From CAYJEO01 sp964369355 (GTDB taxonomy: Bacteria > Bacillota_I > Bacilli_A > RF39 > UBA660), in the NCBI GenBank assembly GCA_964369355.1, contig CAYJEO010000002.1, forward strand, positions 1 to 64,000: a DNA stretch of 64,000 nucleotides, in the 5' to 3' direction. The position numbers and the translations under genes are program-made. Under the pieces are notes generated by a model. The model did no database searches. It was not told where the DNA came from and worked only from the letters and a program-made list of their open reading frames with translations. This document shows, one piece after another, positions 8,538-17,949 of the stretch; the stretch's first letter is position 1, and each line of letters begins with the position of its first letter.

Positions 8538-10808
8538 ATGCCTAATTTACATTTTCCACTAGCAGGATTAATAATAATGTTAATGCTGATGCTAGTTTAT
8601 TTTACAAAAAATAGAGTTGATACATTCGAAACAAAAATATATTCTTATATAGTTTTTACTAGTTTTTTGATTTCGTTATTCACCACGGCTATTATATTTT
8701 TAAATTATACATTACCAGATAGTTACCTAATTATATTGTTCAATCAAATAGATTTTATAGTATTATGGTTTTGGGTTTGGTTACTGTTTGTATATACTTA
8801 TAATATCTCTTTTGAAGTTAAGGAAAAATATAATAATTGGGCTATTAAATCCACCTTTTATATAAATGTAGCCTTTGTTTTATGTTTTTGGTTTCTACCT
8901 GTTGAGTTAATAAATGAAAATAATGTAATGACTGCAACAGGACTTGGTGTCGATATAGCGTATGCCGGAGCAGCTTTCTATCTTATTATTTCTATTATTT
9001 GTTTGATAATGAATAAAAGTAAAATAGCAAACACAAAGTATTTTCCTGTTTATATGTTCCTTATTACCAGTATAATAAACTTGTATTTAAGAGTAGCAGA
9101 TCCAACTATTGTATTTATTTCATTCGGAATAGCTTTTACAACATTGCTAATGTACCACACTATAGAAAATCCAGATGTTAAAATGATAGAGCAAATTGCA
9201 CAAGCAAAAGAATATGCAGAAAAAGCAAATAGAGCAAAAACAGACTTCTTATCAAGTATGTCACATGAAATAAGAACACCTTTAAATGCTATTATAGGGT
9301 TTTCTGAGTGTATTAAAGCAGAAGATGATACAGAAGAAATGAAAAGAGATGCTGATGATATTATAATGGCTTCTCAAAACTTACTTGAAATAGTAAATGG
9401 TATATTAGATATATCTAAAATAGAAGCTAATAAAATGGAAATAGTTAATCAAAATTATCATTTAGAACATCATTTAAATAATATATCTAAATTAGTAATT
9501 CCAAGAATTGGAGAAAAACCAATTCAATTAAAAACACATTTTTCAGAAGATTTACCAGCAACTATGTACGGTGATATAGGAAAAATTAAACAAATAATTA
9601 CTAATATATTAACTAATGCAGTTAAATATACAGAATCAGGCTATGTAATATTTTCAGTTACTTGTATTAATGAAGGTGATAATTCATCATTAGTTATCAC
9701 TATAGAAGATACAGGTAGAGGAATTAGAACTGAAAAAATACAAACATTGTTTACAAAGTTTAATAGATTAGACGAAGATAAAAATGGTACGATTGAAGGT
9801 ACTGGATTAGGACTTGCTATTACTAAATCATTAGTAGAAATGCTAGGTGGTAAAATAGTAGTATCATCTAATTATGGTGAAGGTACTAAATTTAGTGTTT
9901 ATTTACAACAAAAAATAGTAAAATTACATGAAGGTGCAGAAGAAAAAAACATGAGAGAAATGTCTCATGATGTAGATTTTTCTGGAATGAAAGTATTATT
10001 AGTAGATGATAATAAATTAAACTTAAAAGTAGCAGACAAACTAATAAAAAAATATAATATCGAAACTGAATCAATTGACTCAGGTTTAGAATGTATAGAT
10101 AAAATAAAATTAGGATTTAATTATGATTTAATTTTATTAGATGATATGATGCCAATATTAAGTGGACAAGAAACTTTAGTTCATTTAAAAGAAATAAGTA
10201 ACTTCAATATACCAGTAGTAGCATTAACAGCAAATGCTATATCTGGAATGAAAGAAATGTATATCGAAAAAGGTTTTGATGATTATTTAGCAAAACCTAT
10301 AGATAAAGAAGAATTATTAAAAGTATTTTATAGATTCTTAACACCAAGTCATTTAAATAAAACTGTTGAGGTATTAAGTTTAAATAAAGAAAAACAAGAA
10401 AAAATAAAACAAGACTCTGTAGAACAATATTTAAGTAAAAATGATAATTACCTAAATGTTAATTATTTAGAAGATAATAATGTTAATTTAGAATATTCTT
10501 TAAGTTTATTAGGAGATATGGAAATGTATAATGAAACATTAACTGACTTCTTAGAAACTATAGAAGAAAAAAAATCAAACATTACTAAATTTAAAAATGA
10601 ACTTGATATGAATAATTATGCAATATTAGTACATTCATTAAAAAGTGATTCTAAATATTTAGGATTACTAGATTTAGCAGATGTTGCATATGAACATGAA
10701 TTAAAAAGTAAAGAAAACGATACAGAATTTGTAATAAATAACTTTGATAGTTTAATTAAAAAACTAGAAATAACTATTGAAATGTTAAATAAATATATAA
10801 AAAAGTAA
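8538..10808 (+). CDS. Seven-helix hybrid histidine kinase (HisKA-HATPase-REC-HPt)
   Basis: This 756-residue protein starts with seven hydrophobic helices within about residues 5-208 and has no extracellular ligand domain. HisKA follows with H243 in SHEIRTPLN, then HATPase_c with an N-box near 358, DTGRGI and GTGLGL. A receiver domain has D535 in LLDDMMP and a conserved KP pair, and an HPt-like C-terminus has H699 in [12 protein letters not shown]. Phosphate could pass His to Asp to His within one chain and on to an unlinked response regulator, since none is encoded nearby. It starts 18 nt after the PPTase stop with AAAGGAGG, so it is probably in the NRPS operon. The helices may sense a lipophilic ligand; that is inference. 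Confidence 0.9.
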   Translation: MPNLHFPLAGLIIMLMLMLVYFTKNRVDTFETKIYSYIVFTSFLISLFTTAIIFLNYTLPDSYLIILFNQIDFIVLWFWVWLLFVYTYNISFEVKEKYNNWAIKSTFYINVAFVLCFWFLPVELINENNVMTATGLGVDIAYAGAAFYLIISIICLIMNKSKIANTKYFPVYMFLITSIINLYLRVADPTIVFISFGIAFTTLLMYHTIENPDVKMIEQIAQAKEYAEKANRAKTDFLSSMSHEIRTPLNAIIGFSECIKAEDDTEEMKRDADDIIMASQNLLEIVNGILDISKIEANKMEIVNQNYHLEHHLNNISKLVIPRIGEKPIQLKTHFSEDLPATMYGDIGKIKQIITNILTNAVKYTESGYVIFSVTCINEGDNSSLVITIEDTGRGIRTEKIQTLFTKFNRLDEDKNGTIEGTGLGLAITKSLVEMLGGKIVVSSNYGEGTKFSVYLQQKIVKLHEGAEEKNMREMSHDVDFSGMKVLLVDDNKLNLKVADKLIKKYNIETESIDSGLECIDKIKLGFNYDLILLDDMMPILSGQETLVHLKEISNFNIPVVALTANAISGMKEMYIEKGFDDYLAKPIDKEELLKVFYRFLTPSHLNKTVEVLSLNKEKQEKIKQDSVEQYLSKNDNYLNVNYLEDNNVNLEYSLSLLGDMEMYNETLTDFLETIEEKKSNITKFKNELDMNNYAILVHSLKSDSKYLGLLDLADVAYEHELKSKENDTEFVINNFDSLIKKLEITIEMLNKYIKK

Positions 10809-10811
10809 TTT

Positions 10812-10835
10812 AAAAGCAAATAAATTGCTTTTTTT
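10812..10835 (+). terminator. Terminator of the NRPS-PPTase-kinase operon
   Basis: AAAAGCAA (10812-10819) and TTGCTTTT (10825-10832) form a perfect 8-bp stem with a 5-nt loop and T-rich tail, directly after the kinase stop codon. No comparable hairpin was seen between the NRPS start and here. Confidence 0.75.
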
Positions 10836-10882
10836 ATTTACTATAATTTTAGATACTGTTATAATTTAAATAGGTGATATAT

Positions 10883-11866
10883 ATGAAAAAATCAATATTA
10901 ACAGGACTACAACCAACAGGAGAATTAACCATTGGTAACTATTTAGGTTCAATAAGACAGATGGCAAAACTACAAGATGAATTTGAATCATTTTTATTTG
11001 TAGCTGATATGCACGCTTTAACAGTGCCACAAGATAAAGAACTATTACACTTTAGATTAAAAAGTACAATTGCATTATATTTAGCATGCGGAATTGACCC
11101 TTTGAAAAACACAATATACTTACAATCAGAAAATGAATACCATGCTAATATATCTTGGATTTTAGAATGTAATACACCATTTGGTGAATTATCAAGAATG
11201 ACACAATTTAAAGATAAAAGTAGTAAATCAAAAAACTTTTCAGCAGGGCTATTTACTTATCCAGTATTAATGGCAGCAGATATAATTACATATGATGTTG
11301 ACTTTGTACCAGTAGGTCAAGACCAAAAACAACACTTAGAATTAGCAAGAAATATAGCTCAAAATTTTAATAAAAAATATGGTGAGTCATTTAAAGTACC
11401 AGAACCATTTATTCCAAAACAAGGAACAAAAATAATGGACTTAATAGATCCTACTAAAAAAATGAGTAAATCATCTGATAATAAAAAAACAGTAATTTAT
11501 TTATTAGATGATGAGAAAACTATTAGAAAAAATATAATGGGAGCAACAACTGATAGTGAAATGATCGTAAAATATGATGTTGAAAACAAACCAGGAATAT
11601 CTAATTTACTTACAATCGTATCTTCATTTAATGATGAAACTATCGAAAGTATAGAACAAAAATTTGAAAATAAAACATACGGAGAATTTAAAAAATATGT
11701 TGCTGATGTATTAGTAGAAAAACTAACAGATATTCAAAATAAATATAATGAATACCTAAAAAGTGATATAATTGATAAAATATTAGACGAAGGAATAATT
11801 AAATCAAGAAGTATAGCAAAAGCAAAATTAGACTTACTAAAACAAAGAATAGGACTTTATAGATAA
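10883..11866 (+). CDS. trpS: Tryptophanyl-tRNA synthetase
   Basis: A 327-residue class I aminoacyl-tRNA synthetase that charges tRNA-Trp. The HIGH-type motif appears as PTGELTIGNYLGS near the N-terminus and the KMSKS loop as KKMSKSSDNK. GQDQKQHLELAR in between is typical of TrpRS. The length is normal for bacterial TrpS. I prefer ATG 10883, preceded by TAGGTG, over a GTG at 10874. It has its own TATA-rich promoter region and a terminator overlapping its stop codon. No T-box leader is visible in the roughly 45 nt upstream, so it does not seem to be regulated by tRNA-Trp through that mechanism. Confidence 0.97.
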   Translation: MKKSILTGLQPTGELTIGNYLGSIRQMAKLQDEFESFLFVADMHALTVPQDKELLHFRLKSTIALYLACGIDPLKNTIYLQSENEYHANISWILECNTPFGELSRMTQFKDKSSKSKNFSAGLFTYPVLMAADIITYDVDFVPVGQDQKQHLELARNIAQNFNKKYGESFKVPEPFIPKQGTKIMDLIDPTKKMSKSSDNKKTVIYLLDDEKTIRKNIMGATTDSEMIVKYDVENKPGISNLLTIVSSFNDETIESIEQKFENKTYGEFKKYVADVLVEKLTDIQNKYNEYLKSDIIDKILDEGIIKSRSIAKAKLDLLKQRIGLYR

Positions 11867-11890
11867 TAGATTATATCTATTATTTTTTTT
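11863..11890 (+). terminator. trpS terminator
   Basis: ATAATAGA (11863-11870) and TCTATTAT (11876-11883) form an 8-bp stem followed by seven or more T. The left arm contains the trpS stop codon. Confidence 0.7.
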
Positions 11891-11994
11891 ATGGTATAAT
11901 TAATTTAGAAAGAATATTTCAAAAATTTAAATTTTTTTAATTTTTTTGCAACATTTATGCAATCTTAATTGTATTAGTAATGAGAGGTGATTTG

Positions 11995-12465
11995 GTGAAC
12001 ACTATGTCAAATAGTGAATTCATTGAAATTTATGAAAAAAATATAGATACTATATATCAAGTATGTTATATGTTTATGAAAAATAAACATGATACAGAAG
12101 ATGCTGTTCAAACTACATTTTTAAAACTATTTAAATCAAATATGAAATTTGAAACAGAAGAACATGCTAAAGCTTGGTTAATAGTAACAGCAAGTAATAC
12201 TTGTAAAAATAATTTAAAATATTGGTTTAAAAAACAAGTAACATCTTTAATAGAAGAAATTCCTGTAACTAAAAAAGAAGATAATACTTTAAATATAATT
12301 TTAAAACTTCCAGAAAAATATAAACTAATATTTTATATGTATTACTATCAAGGATACAAAACAAAAGAAATAGCCGAAATATTAAATATCAATGAATCAA
12401 CAATCCGATCTCATCTACATCGCGGAAGAGACTACTTAAAAGAAATTATAAAGGAGGGGTTTTAG
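11995..12465 (+). CDS. ECF-type RNA polymerase sigma factor
   Basis: About 156 residues with the two-domain build of extracytoplasmic-function sigma factors. Region 2 (NKHDTEDAVQTTFLKLF) binds the -10 element and core polymerase. A C-terminal region 4 helix-turn-helix (GYKTKEIAEILNINESTIRS) binds the -35. GTG 11995 is chosen because GAGAGGTG ends 5 nt before it; ATG 11980 precedes this site and ATG 12004 is too far. The stop codon overlaps the GTG of the next gene, the usual sigma/anti-sigma coupling. The leader contains TGCAAC at 11947, resembling the -35 of some Firmicutes ECF groups, but I see no matching -10. Confidence 0.9.
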   Translation: MNTMSNSEFIEIYEKNIDTIYQVCYMFMKNKHDTEDAVQTTFLKLFKSNMKFETEEHAKAWLIVTASNTCKNNLKYWFKKQVTSLIEEIPVTKKEDNTLNIILKLPEKYKLIFYMYYYQGYKTKEIAEILNINESTIRSHLHRGRDYLKEIIKEGF

Positions 12466-12845
12466 TGGATAAATTTAAAAACTCACTAAACAGTATTCTT
12501 CCAAGTACAAGCGAAAAAGAAATTATGCTTAATAATATATTAAGACATAAAAAAACTAGTTTTCACAAATATGCATTAACATTAGCAACTGCTTGCTTAT
12601 CAATACTTGTATATCAAGTTGTAAATGTTGATCAAGTAATGAGTGTTAGAAATATTCAGGTAATTGAATATAATAATACGTGTTATGAACAAATTGGTAT
12701 TTATAATCAAACATCTGCCAATTTAATTTTAGAAGACTTTGTACTAGGGGGAAATTTGTACAAAATTAAAAACAGTGAAAACATAGTAGTTTATAATGAA
12801 AACTACATGGAATTTAAGAAATGTGAAGGAGAAATTTATGAATAA
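12465..12845 (+). CDS. Putative membrane-anchored anti-sigma factor
   Basis: A 126-residue protein with a cytoplasmic N-terminus of about 35 residues, one transmembrane helix (about 37-55, YALTLATACLSILVYQVV) and an outside domain of about 70 residues with a few cysteines. The GTG start uses the last base of the sigma-factor stop codon and follows AAAGGAGGGG, so the two are translationally coupled. Position and topology indicate an anti-sigma factor that holds the ECF sigma at the membrane. I do not recognise a named anti-sigma domain or the zinc HxxxCxxC motif. Its 3' end overlaps the lipoprotein gene by 8 nt. Confidence 0.65.
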   Translation: MDKFKNSLNSILPSTSEKEIMLNNILRHKKTSFHKYALTLATACLSILVYQVVNVDQVMSVRNIQVIEYNNTCYEQIGIYNQTSANLILEDFVLGGNLYKIKNSENIVVYNENYMEFKKCEGEIYE

Positions 12846-13296
12846 TTTAAAAAAATTAGGACTAGCTTTATTAGCTATAACAGCAACGTTTATGTTAACA
12901 GGATGTGGATCTTCAAATGTTGAAGGTGAATTAACAGATTTAATGACATCTGTATATGAAGGTGTATCAGAAGAAAACTTACCAGGAATGCTTGGAAATA
13001 TTGAAGTAACTGATGAAATGATGCAATATTATATTGGAACAACTGAATTAGAAGTAAAAGAAATTTTAGCAAGTGAATCAGGAATTGGTTCAGTAGCACA
13101 CTCAATCGTATTATTAAGAGTTGAAGGTGATGTAGAAGAAGCTAAAACGAAAATAGAAGAAAACGTTGATCCAAGAAAATGGATTTGTGTAGAAGCAGAA
13201 GAAGTTATCGTTGATTCAAAAGGAGATTTAATTATCTTAATAATGACAAGTGCAGATAACGCAGAAACAATACATAATAATTTCAAAAATTTATAA
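12838..13296 (+). CDS. DUF4358-type lipoprotein
   Basis: A 152-residue lipoprotein. Residues 1-22 form a signal peptide ending in the lipobox LTGC, with Cys as the lipid-modified first mature residue. The remainder (GELTDLM..., a conserved EVKEIL segment and a final beta strand LIILIMTSADNAE) resembles the DUF4358 family of Firmicutes, whose function is unknown. ATG 12838 is preceded by GAAGGAG and lies inside the end of the anti-sigma gene, so this is the third gene of the operon. A hairpin at 13301 separates it from the MBOAT gene, though from memory DUF4358, MBOAT and DHHW genes often occur together. Confidence 0.75.
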   Translation: MNNLKKLGLALLAITATFMLTGCGSSNVEGELTDLMTSVYEGVSEENLPGMLGNIEVTDEMMQYYIGTTELEVKEILASESGIGSVAHSIVLLRVEGDVEEAKTKIEENVDPRKWICVEAEEVIVDSKGDLIILIMTSADNAETIHNNFKNL

Positions 13297-13300
13297 AATT

Positions 13301-13326
13301 AAGTCTTCATTTTGAAGACTTTTCTT
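13301..13326 (+). terminator. Terminator after the DUF4358 gene
   Basis: A perfect 9-bp stem, AAGTCTTCA (13301-13309) with TGAAGACTT (13313-13321), and a three-base loop. The tail is only moderately T-rich, so read-through into the acyltransferase genes is possible. Confidence 0.65.
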
Positions 13327-13342
13327 TAAAAGGAGAGTAAAT

Positions 13343-14722
13343 ATGTTATTTTCAAGTATTACATTTTTATACTATTTTTTACCAATATTACTAATAATTT
13401 ATTTTTTAGTTAAAAATAAATACAAAAATTTAATTTTATTTATATTTAGTTTACTATTTTACTTTTATGGTGAACCTAAATATATAATTATTTTATTACT
13501 ATCTTGTTTTATAAACTATAAACTAGCTTTATTAATAGAAGAAAGTAATAATAAAAAACTATATTTAAATATAGCTATTGTCTATAATGTAGGACAATTA
13601 TTATATTTTAAATATACAGACTTTTTTATAGAAAACATTAATAATATATTTAATTTAGATATTAACTTATTAAGAGTAATAATGCCTATCGGAATATCTT
13701 TTTTCACATTCCAAACACTATCTTACGTAATAGATGTATATAAAAAAGAAGTTAAAGCAAGTAAAAGTTTTTTAAACTTTGCAACATACGTATCTTTATT
13801 TCCACAATTAGTTGCAGGACCAATTGTTAGATATACTACAATCGATGAGGAATTAAAGAGTAGAACTACTAATTACACCTTATTTTCAAAAGGTGTAAAA
13901 CGTTTTATATCAGGATTAGCAAAGAAAGTATTAATAGCAAATATAATAGGCCAATTATGTAGTTTACTAACTAATATGACTACAATTACAGTAGTATCTT
14001 CTTGGTTAAATGCAATAGGATTTACACTACAAATATACTTTGATTTTTCAGGATATTCAGATATGGCCATAGGATTAGGATTAATGTTTGGATTTCACTT
14101 TTTAGAAAACTTTAATTATCCTTTTATTGCTTCATCAATTACAGACTTTTGGAGAAGATGGCATATATCATTATCAAGTTTTTTTAAAGACTATATATAT
14201 ATCCCGCTAGGTGGTAGTAAAGTATCTAAATTAAAGATGTTTAGAAATATTTTAATAGTATGGATGCTTACAGGATTTTGGCATGGAGCCGCTTGGAATT
14301 TTATTTTCTGGGGATTATATTTTGCAATTATTTTAATAATAGAAAAAATATTCTTACTAAAAAAATTAGAAAAAACAAAAATTATAAAACACATATATAC
14401 TTTAATTATAGTAATAATAAGTTTTGTAATATTTAATTCAAACAGTATAGTAGAAATAACTAATACTTTACAAAATATGTTTTTAATAAATGATATACCA
14501 TTAATTAATTTAGAAACAATATATTATTTAAGAAGTTATGCAGTAATTATTTTAATTGCAATATTAGCATCAACACCTTTATTTAAAAATATATATGAAA
14601 AAATAAAAGAAAATAAAATAATAAATGTATTAGAACCAATTTATTATATGACTTTATTTGTAATAATAACAGCATTTTTAATAGATTCATCATTTAATCC
14701 ATTTTTATATTTTAGGTTTTAG
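13343..14722 (+). CDS. MBOAT family O-acyltransferase (AlgI/DltB-like)
   Basis: This 459-residue polytopic membrane protein has about ten or more hydrophobic segments. It contains the MBOAT hallmarks of the AlgI branch: FPQLVAGPI, FDFSGYSDMAIGLG, FWRRWHISLSSFFKDYIYIPLGG and the catalytic-His segment TGFWHGAAWNF (H314). Such proteins pass acyl groups, usually acetyl, across the membrane to a surface polysaccharide or teichoic acid. The start follows AAAGGAGAG. It sits 8 nt before a DHHW protein, its likely extracytoplasmic partner. The acceptor polymer is not indicated by neighbouring genes. Confidence 0.92.
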   Translation: MLFSSITFLYYFLPILLIIYFLVKNKYKNLILFIFSLLFYFYGEPKYIIILLLSCFINYKLALLIEESNNKKLYLNIAIVYNVGQLLYFKYTDFFIENINNIFNLDINLLRVIMPIGISFFTFQTLSYVIDVYKKEVKASKSFLNFATYVSLFPQLVAGPIVRYTTIDEELKSRTTNYTLFSKGVKRFISGLAKKVLIANIIGQLCSLLTNMTTITVVSSWLNAIGFTLQIYFDFSGYSDMAIGLGLMFGFHFLENFNYPFIASSITDFWRRWHISLSSFFKDYIYIPLGGSKVSKLKMFRNILIVWMLTGFWHGAAWNFIFWGLYFAIILIIEKIFLLKKLEKTKIIKHIYTLIIVIISFVIFNSNSIVEITNTLQNMFLINDIPLINLETIYYLRSYAVIILIAILASTPLFKNIYEKIKENKIINVLEPIYYMTLFVIITAFLIDSSFNPFLYFRF

Positions 14723-14730
14723 GAGGATTT

Positions 14731-15795
14731 ATGAGAGATAAAATAATTTCAATATCATTTGTACTTATAATTGCAACTTTTGGAATAATTAATATAATTG
14801 CTCCAGATATTTTAATAAGTGAATCCGAAAGAAGAAACTTAGAACAATTACCAGAAATAACATTTGATAGTGTAATGGATACATCATATATGGAAAAGCT
14901 AGATAGTTACTTACTAGATCAATTTATATTAAGAGACACTTTCAGAAGTATTAAAGCAAATGTTAATTATAACTTATTATTACAACTAGATAATAACGAT
15001 ATATATATAAAAGATGACTATATATTTAAAACTGAATATCCAACTAATTATGATAGTATTAAAAACTTTAACAATAAAATAAATGATATAATATCTAATA
15101 TTCCAAATGAAAATATATTTATTGGAATAATACCAGATAAAAATTATTACTTAAATGAACAATTATTTTTACAAATAGATTATGAATATTTATTTAATTA
15201 CATAAAAGAAAATAATAATGCATCCTATATTGATTTAACATATCAATTAACATTAGATGATTACTATAAAACAGATACGCACTTCAAACAAGAATCATTA
15301 AAACCTATAGTTGATACATTAAGTCAGAATTTAAACTTTAATTATAATTTTAATTACACATATAATCAAATAAATGATTTTTATGGAGTATATTATGGTC
15401 AGGCAGCTCTTAACTTAAAACCTGATGTTATTACATATTTAACATCCGAATCAATTAATACTGCCAAAGTAAATTATTTAGATGAAACAGGTTTAGTTTA
15501 TACCCTTAATAAAGACACATTAGATAAATATGAAATATATTTAAATGGAGCACAGCCGTTTATAGAAATAATAAATGAAAATGCAAATTCAAATAAAGAA
15601 TTAGTAATATTTAGAGATTCATTTTCTAGTAGTTTAACGCCTTTATTAATAGAATCATACACAAAAATAACTTTAATAGATACAAGATATATAACAAGTG
15701 ATATATATAATGAATTAATTACTTTTGATAATCAAGATATACTATTTTTATACAGTACTTTAATAGTAAATAATTCATCTACTTTAAAAAATTAA
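14731..15795 (+). CDS. DHHW/AlgX-like extracytoplasmic acyl-transfer protein
   Basis: A 354-residue protein with an N-terminal signal anchor (about 5-27) and the rest outside the membrane. KTD182-T-H184-F matches the D-x-H dyad of DHHW/AlgX/AlgJ proteins, and RDSFSSSLTPLL supplies the SGNH-like serine block (FRDSF). These work with an MBOAT partner to move acetyl groups onto exported glycans. AGGAGG precedes the ATG and the gene follows the MBOAT gene by 8 nt, so they form an operon. Similarity is recognised from motifs only. Confidence 0.8.
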   Translation: MRDKIISISFVLIIATFGIINIIAPDILISESERRNLEQLPEITFDSVMDTSYMEKLDSYLLDQFILRDTFRSIKANVNYNLLLQLDNNDIYIKDDYIFKTEYPTNYDSIKNFNNKINDIISNIPNENIFIGIIPDKNYYLNEQLFLQIDYEYLFNYIKENNNASYIDLTYQLTLDDYYKTDTHFKQESLKPIVDTLSQNLNFNYNFNYTYNQINDFYGVYYGQAALNLKPDVITYLTSESINTAKVNYLDETGLVYTLNKDTLDKYEIYLNGAQPFIEIINENANSNKELVIFRDSFSSSLTPLLIESYTKITLIDTRYITSDIYNELITFDNQDILFLYSTLIVNNSSTLKN

Positions 15796-15847
15796 ATTCA
15801 TTTTAGCAAAAAATTATGATATACTTTTAATGTAGAAAGAGGTGCTT

Positions 15848-16654
15848 ATGTTAGATTTTATAAAAGCAATAATATTTGGAATAGTAGAAGGTATAACAGA
15901 ATGGTTACCAGTAAGTAGCACAGGGCATATGATTATATTAGATGAAGTAATTAAAATGGATATAACACCTGAATTTAAAGAATTATTTTTAGTAGTTATA
16001 CAACTAGGTGCAATACTTGCAGTAGCAATCCTTTATTTTAAAAAATTAAATCCTTTTTCAATATCAAAAACAAAAGAAGAAAAAAAAGATACTTGGACTT
16101 TATGGTTTAAAGTAGCTGTTGCATGTATACCAGCAGCGGTAATAGGATTATTATTTGATGATATAATTGATGAATTGTTTTATAATTATATAGTAGTAGC
16201 TGTAATGTTAATTATTTATGGTGTTATATACGTTGTAATTGAAAGTAAGAACAAAACACCTATAACTAATACCTTAAAAGAAATTACCTTTAATACAGCC
16301 TTTTTAATAGGTATATTTCAAGTACTAGCACTAATACCTGGAACATCTAGATCAGGAGCTACTATAATTGGAGCAATTATATTAGGACTATCAAGAGAAG
16401 TAGCCGCAGAATTTACATTTTTCTTAGCAATACCAGTAATGATAGGTGCAAGTTTATTAAAAATAGTGAAATATGGTGTTGTATTTACACAAACTGAACT
16501 AATAATAATGGTAATAGGAGTAGTAACTGCTTTTATTACAAGTATAATAGCAATTAAGTGTTTAATGTCATATATCAAGAAAAAAGACTTTAAAGTCTTT
16601 GGTTATTATAGAATAATACTAGGTATATTAGTTTTATTAATATTTAATATATAA
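15848..16654 (+). CDS. uppP: Undecaprenyl-diphosphatase (UppP/BacA)
   Basis: A 268-residue integral membrane protein that dephosphorylates undecaprenyl pyrophosphate to recycle the lipid carrier for peptidoglycan and other wall polymers; overproduction gives bacitracin tolerance in other species. Conserved motif 1, EGITEWLPVSSTGH, starts at residue 14, and motif 2 is the PGTSRSGAT loop. Eight hydrophobic helices are apparent. ATG 15848 follows AGAAAGAGGTG; GTG 15842 lies inside that site. TATACT upstream is a likely -10. It may serve the surface polymer modified by the acyltransferase pair just before it, but uppP is also a housekeeping gene. Confidence 0.96.
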   Translation: MLDFIKAIIFGIVEGITEWLPVSSTGHMIILDEVIKMDITPEFKELFLVVIQLGAILAVAILYFKKLNPFSISKTKEEKKDTWTLWFKVAVACIPAAVIGLLFDDIIDELFYNYIVVAVMLIIYGVIYVVIESKNKTPITNTLKEITFNTAFLIGIFQVLALIPGTSRSGATIIGAIILGLSREVAAEFTFFLAIPVMIGASLLKIVKYGVVFTQTELIIMVIGVVTAFITSIIAIKCLMSYIKKKDFKVFGYYRIILGILVLLIFNI

Positions 16655-16675
16655 GAAGTGAAAACTTCTTTTTTT
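16653..16675 (+). terminator. uppP terminator
   Basis: AAGAAGT (16653-16659) pairs with ACTTCTT (16664-16670) around a GAAA tetraloop and is followed by a T-run. The stop codon is in the left arm. Confidence 0.8.
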
Positions 16676-16727
16676 GTTGAAATTAACTAAATTTTATGTT
16701 AGTATATAGGCACAATGAGGGATGTAT

Positions 16728-17948
16728 ATGCAAAATTTAAATTTAGAACAGCAAATAAATATTATAATGTATGAATTACCACAACAAAAACTAAGTGAAA
16801 AAAATAAATCTCTTTTGCTTGGTAATAAAGAATTATTACTAAAAGTTATTAAATTAAACTTAAACGTAGTTAATTATCTAGAAGATAGTAAAATTTTAAA
16901 CGATATAGATGTTATAATTACTATGCTAGAAGCAGAAACACTAAAAAATGAATCGATGCCAAAAAATATCTTTTTTAAAGAAATAATAAAATATGTGAAA
17001 AATCCGAATCATAAAATTAGCTTCAAATTAAAACGAAATATGAGTTTTTATCCTGAAATTCTTTTAAAATCAAGATATAATAATTTACATAAATTATATC
17101 CTAATTTACTAAAAGAAGTAAAAGAACAATTATTGATAGATAGAAGAATGGAAACTACTAAAAATAGTTTTAATATGACAGAAGAAGAAATTGACGATTT
17201 AGTAAATTTATTTAAAGCATCAAAATTATCATCAACAAATTTTATAAAACAAAATGAAATAGCTAGTAAATTAACTAATCTTCAAACTTTTCTTGAAAGT
17301 TATTCTCCTAAAAAAGAAAATTTATATATAATGCAAGAAGAAGAAAAAAGAAAAAAACTAATTTTGGTTGCTAATAAAATAGTAAATAATCAATTAACAA
17401 TAAAACAATATTGTGATAATGAGGCAACAACATATCCATTGTCATATTTATTACATTATATAGAAGAAGATAGCATTTTAAGAGCTAAAGTAATTCAAAA
17501 AATATATGAAGCTAAATTAAATAATGAAATAGATACAAAAGATATAATTAAACTACTTACAAGAAGAAAAGCTAATTTAGATTTTAAATATAATTATGAT
17601 ATAAACAATGTCAAAACTGAAATTTTAAATTTTAGAAAATCTTTTCAATTAATTGGTGAAAGTAGTAAAAATTTTGATATATTTAAAAGTACAATAAATA
17701 CTTTAGAATTATATCTAAAAACATATAATAGAGAAGAAAGTATTAATGAAAAACATGTATATCAAAAATATGATAAACAAACGAATAATATAATAAGAAT
17801 AAATATTTTAGAACATCACTATGATGAAGCGTTTAATAACTTAAATGAAAACAACAGTATAATTTGTAAAAAAACAGTAACAGATGAAGCTTTAAGAATA
17901 GCAATAAATGAATTTGTTAAAGATATAAAACAGAAGGAAATGAAGTAG
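16728..17948 (+). CDS. Unknown helical protein, tandem paralogue A
   Basis: About 406 residues, charged and apparently all-helical, with no signal peptide or membrane segment. I do not recognise the family. Its C-terminal 200 residues are plainly homologous to the next gene: shared blocks include QYCDNEATTYPLSYL, AKLNNEIDTKDIIKLLTRRK, YQKYD and NNSIIC(K/R)KTVTDEA. The first 70 residues (LLLKVIKLNLNVVNYLEDS) faintly resemble DUF4116-type helical repeats. ATG 16728 is 6 nt after GAGGG; ATG 16722 is too close. It lies one base before its paralogue, so both are co-transcribed. Confidence 0.7.
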   Translation: MQNLNLEQQINIIMYELPQQKLSEKNKSLLLGNKELLLKVIKLNLNVVNYLEDSKILNDIDVIITMLEAETLKNESMPKNIFFKEIIKYVKNPNHKISFKLKRNMSFYPEILLKSRYNNLHKLYPNLLKEVKEQLLIDRRMETTKNSFNMTEEEIDDLVNLFKASKLSSTNFIKQNEIASKLTNLQTFLESYSPKKENLYIMQEEEKRKKLILVANKIVNNQLTIKQYCDNEATTYPLSYLLHYIEEDSILRAKVIQKIYEAKLNNEIDTKDIIKLLTRRKANLDFKYNYDINNVKTEILNFRKSFQLIGESSKNFDIFKSTINTLELYLKTYNREESINEKHVYQKYDKQTNNIIRINILEHHYDEAFNNLNENNSIICKKTVTDEALRIAINEFVKDIKQKEMK

Positions 17949-17949
17949 T

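Noticed and set aside
10760..10882. Possible T-box or trp attenuator ahead of trpS
   Set aside because: The gap contains only the previous operon's terminator and a short TATA-rich leader. There is no T-box sequence, stem I or Trp-codon leader peptide.
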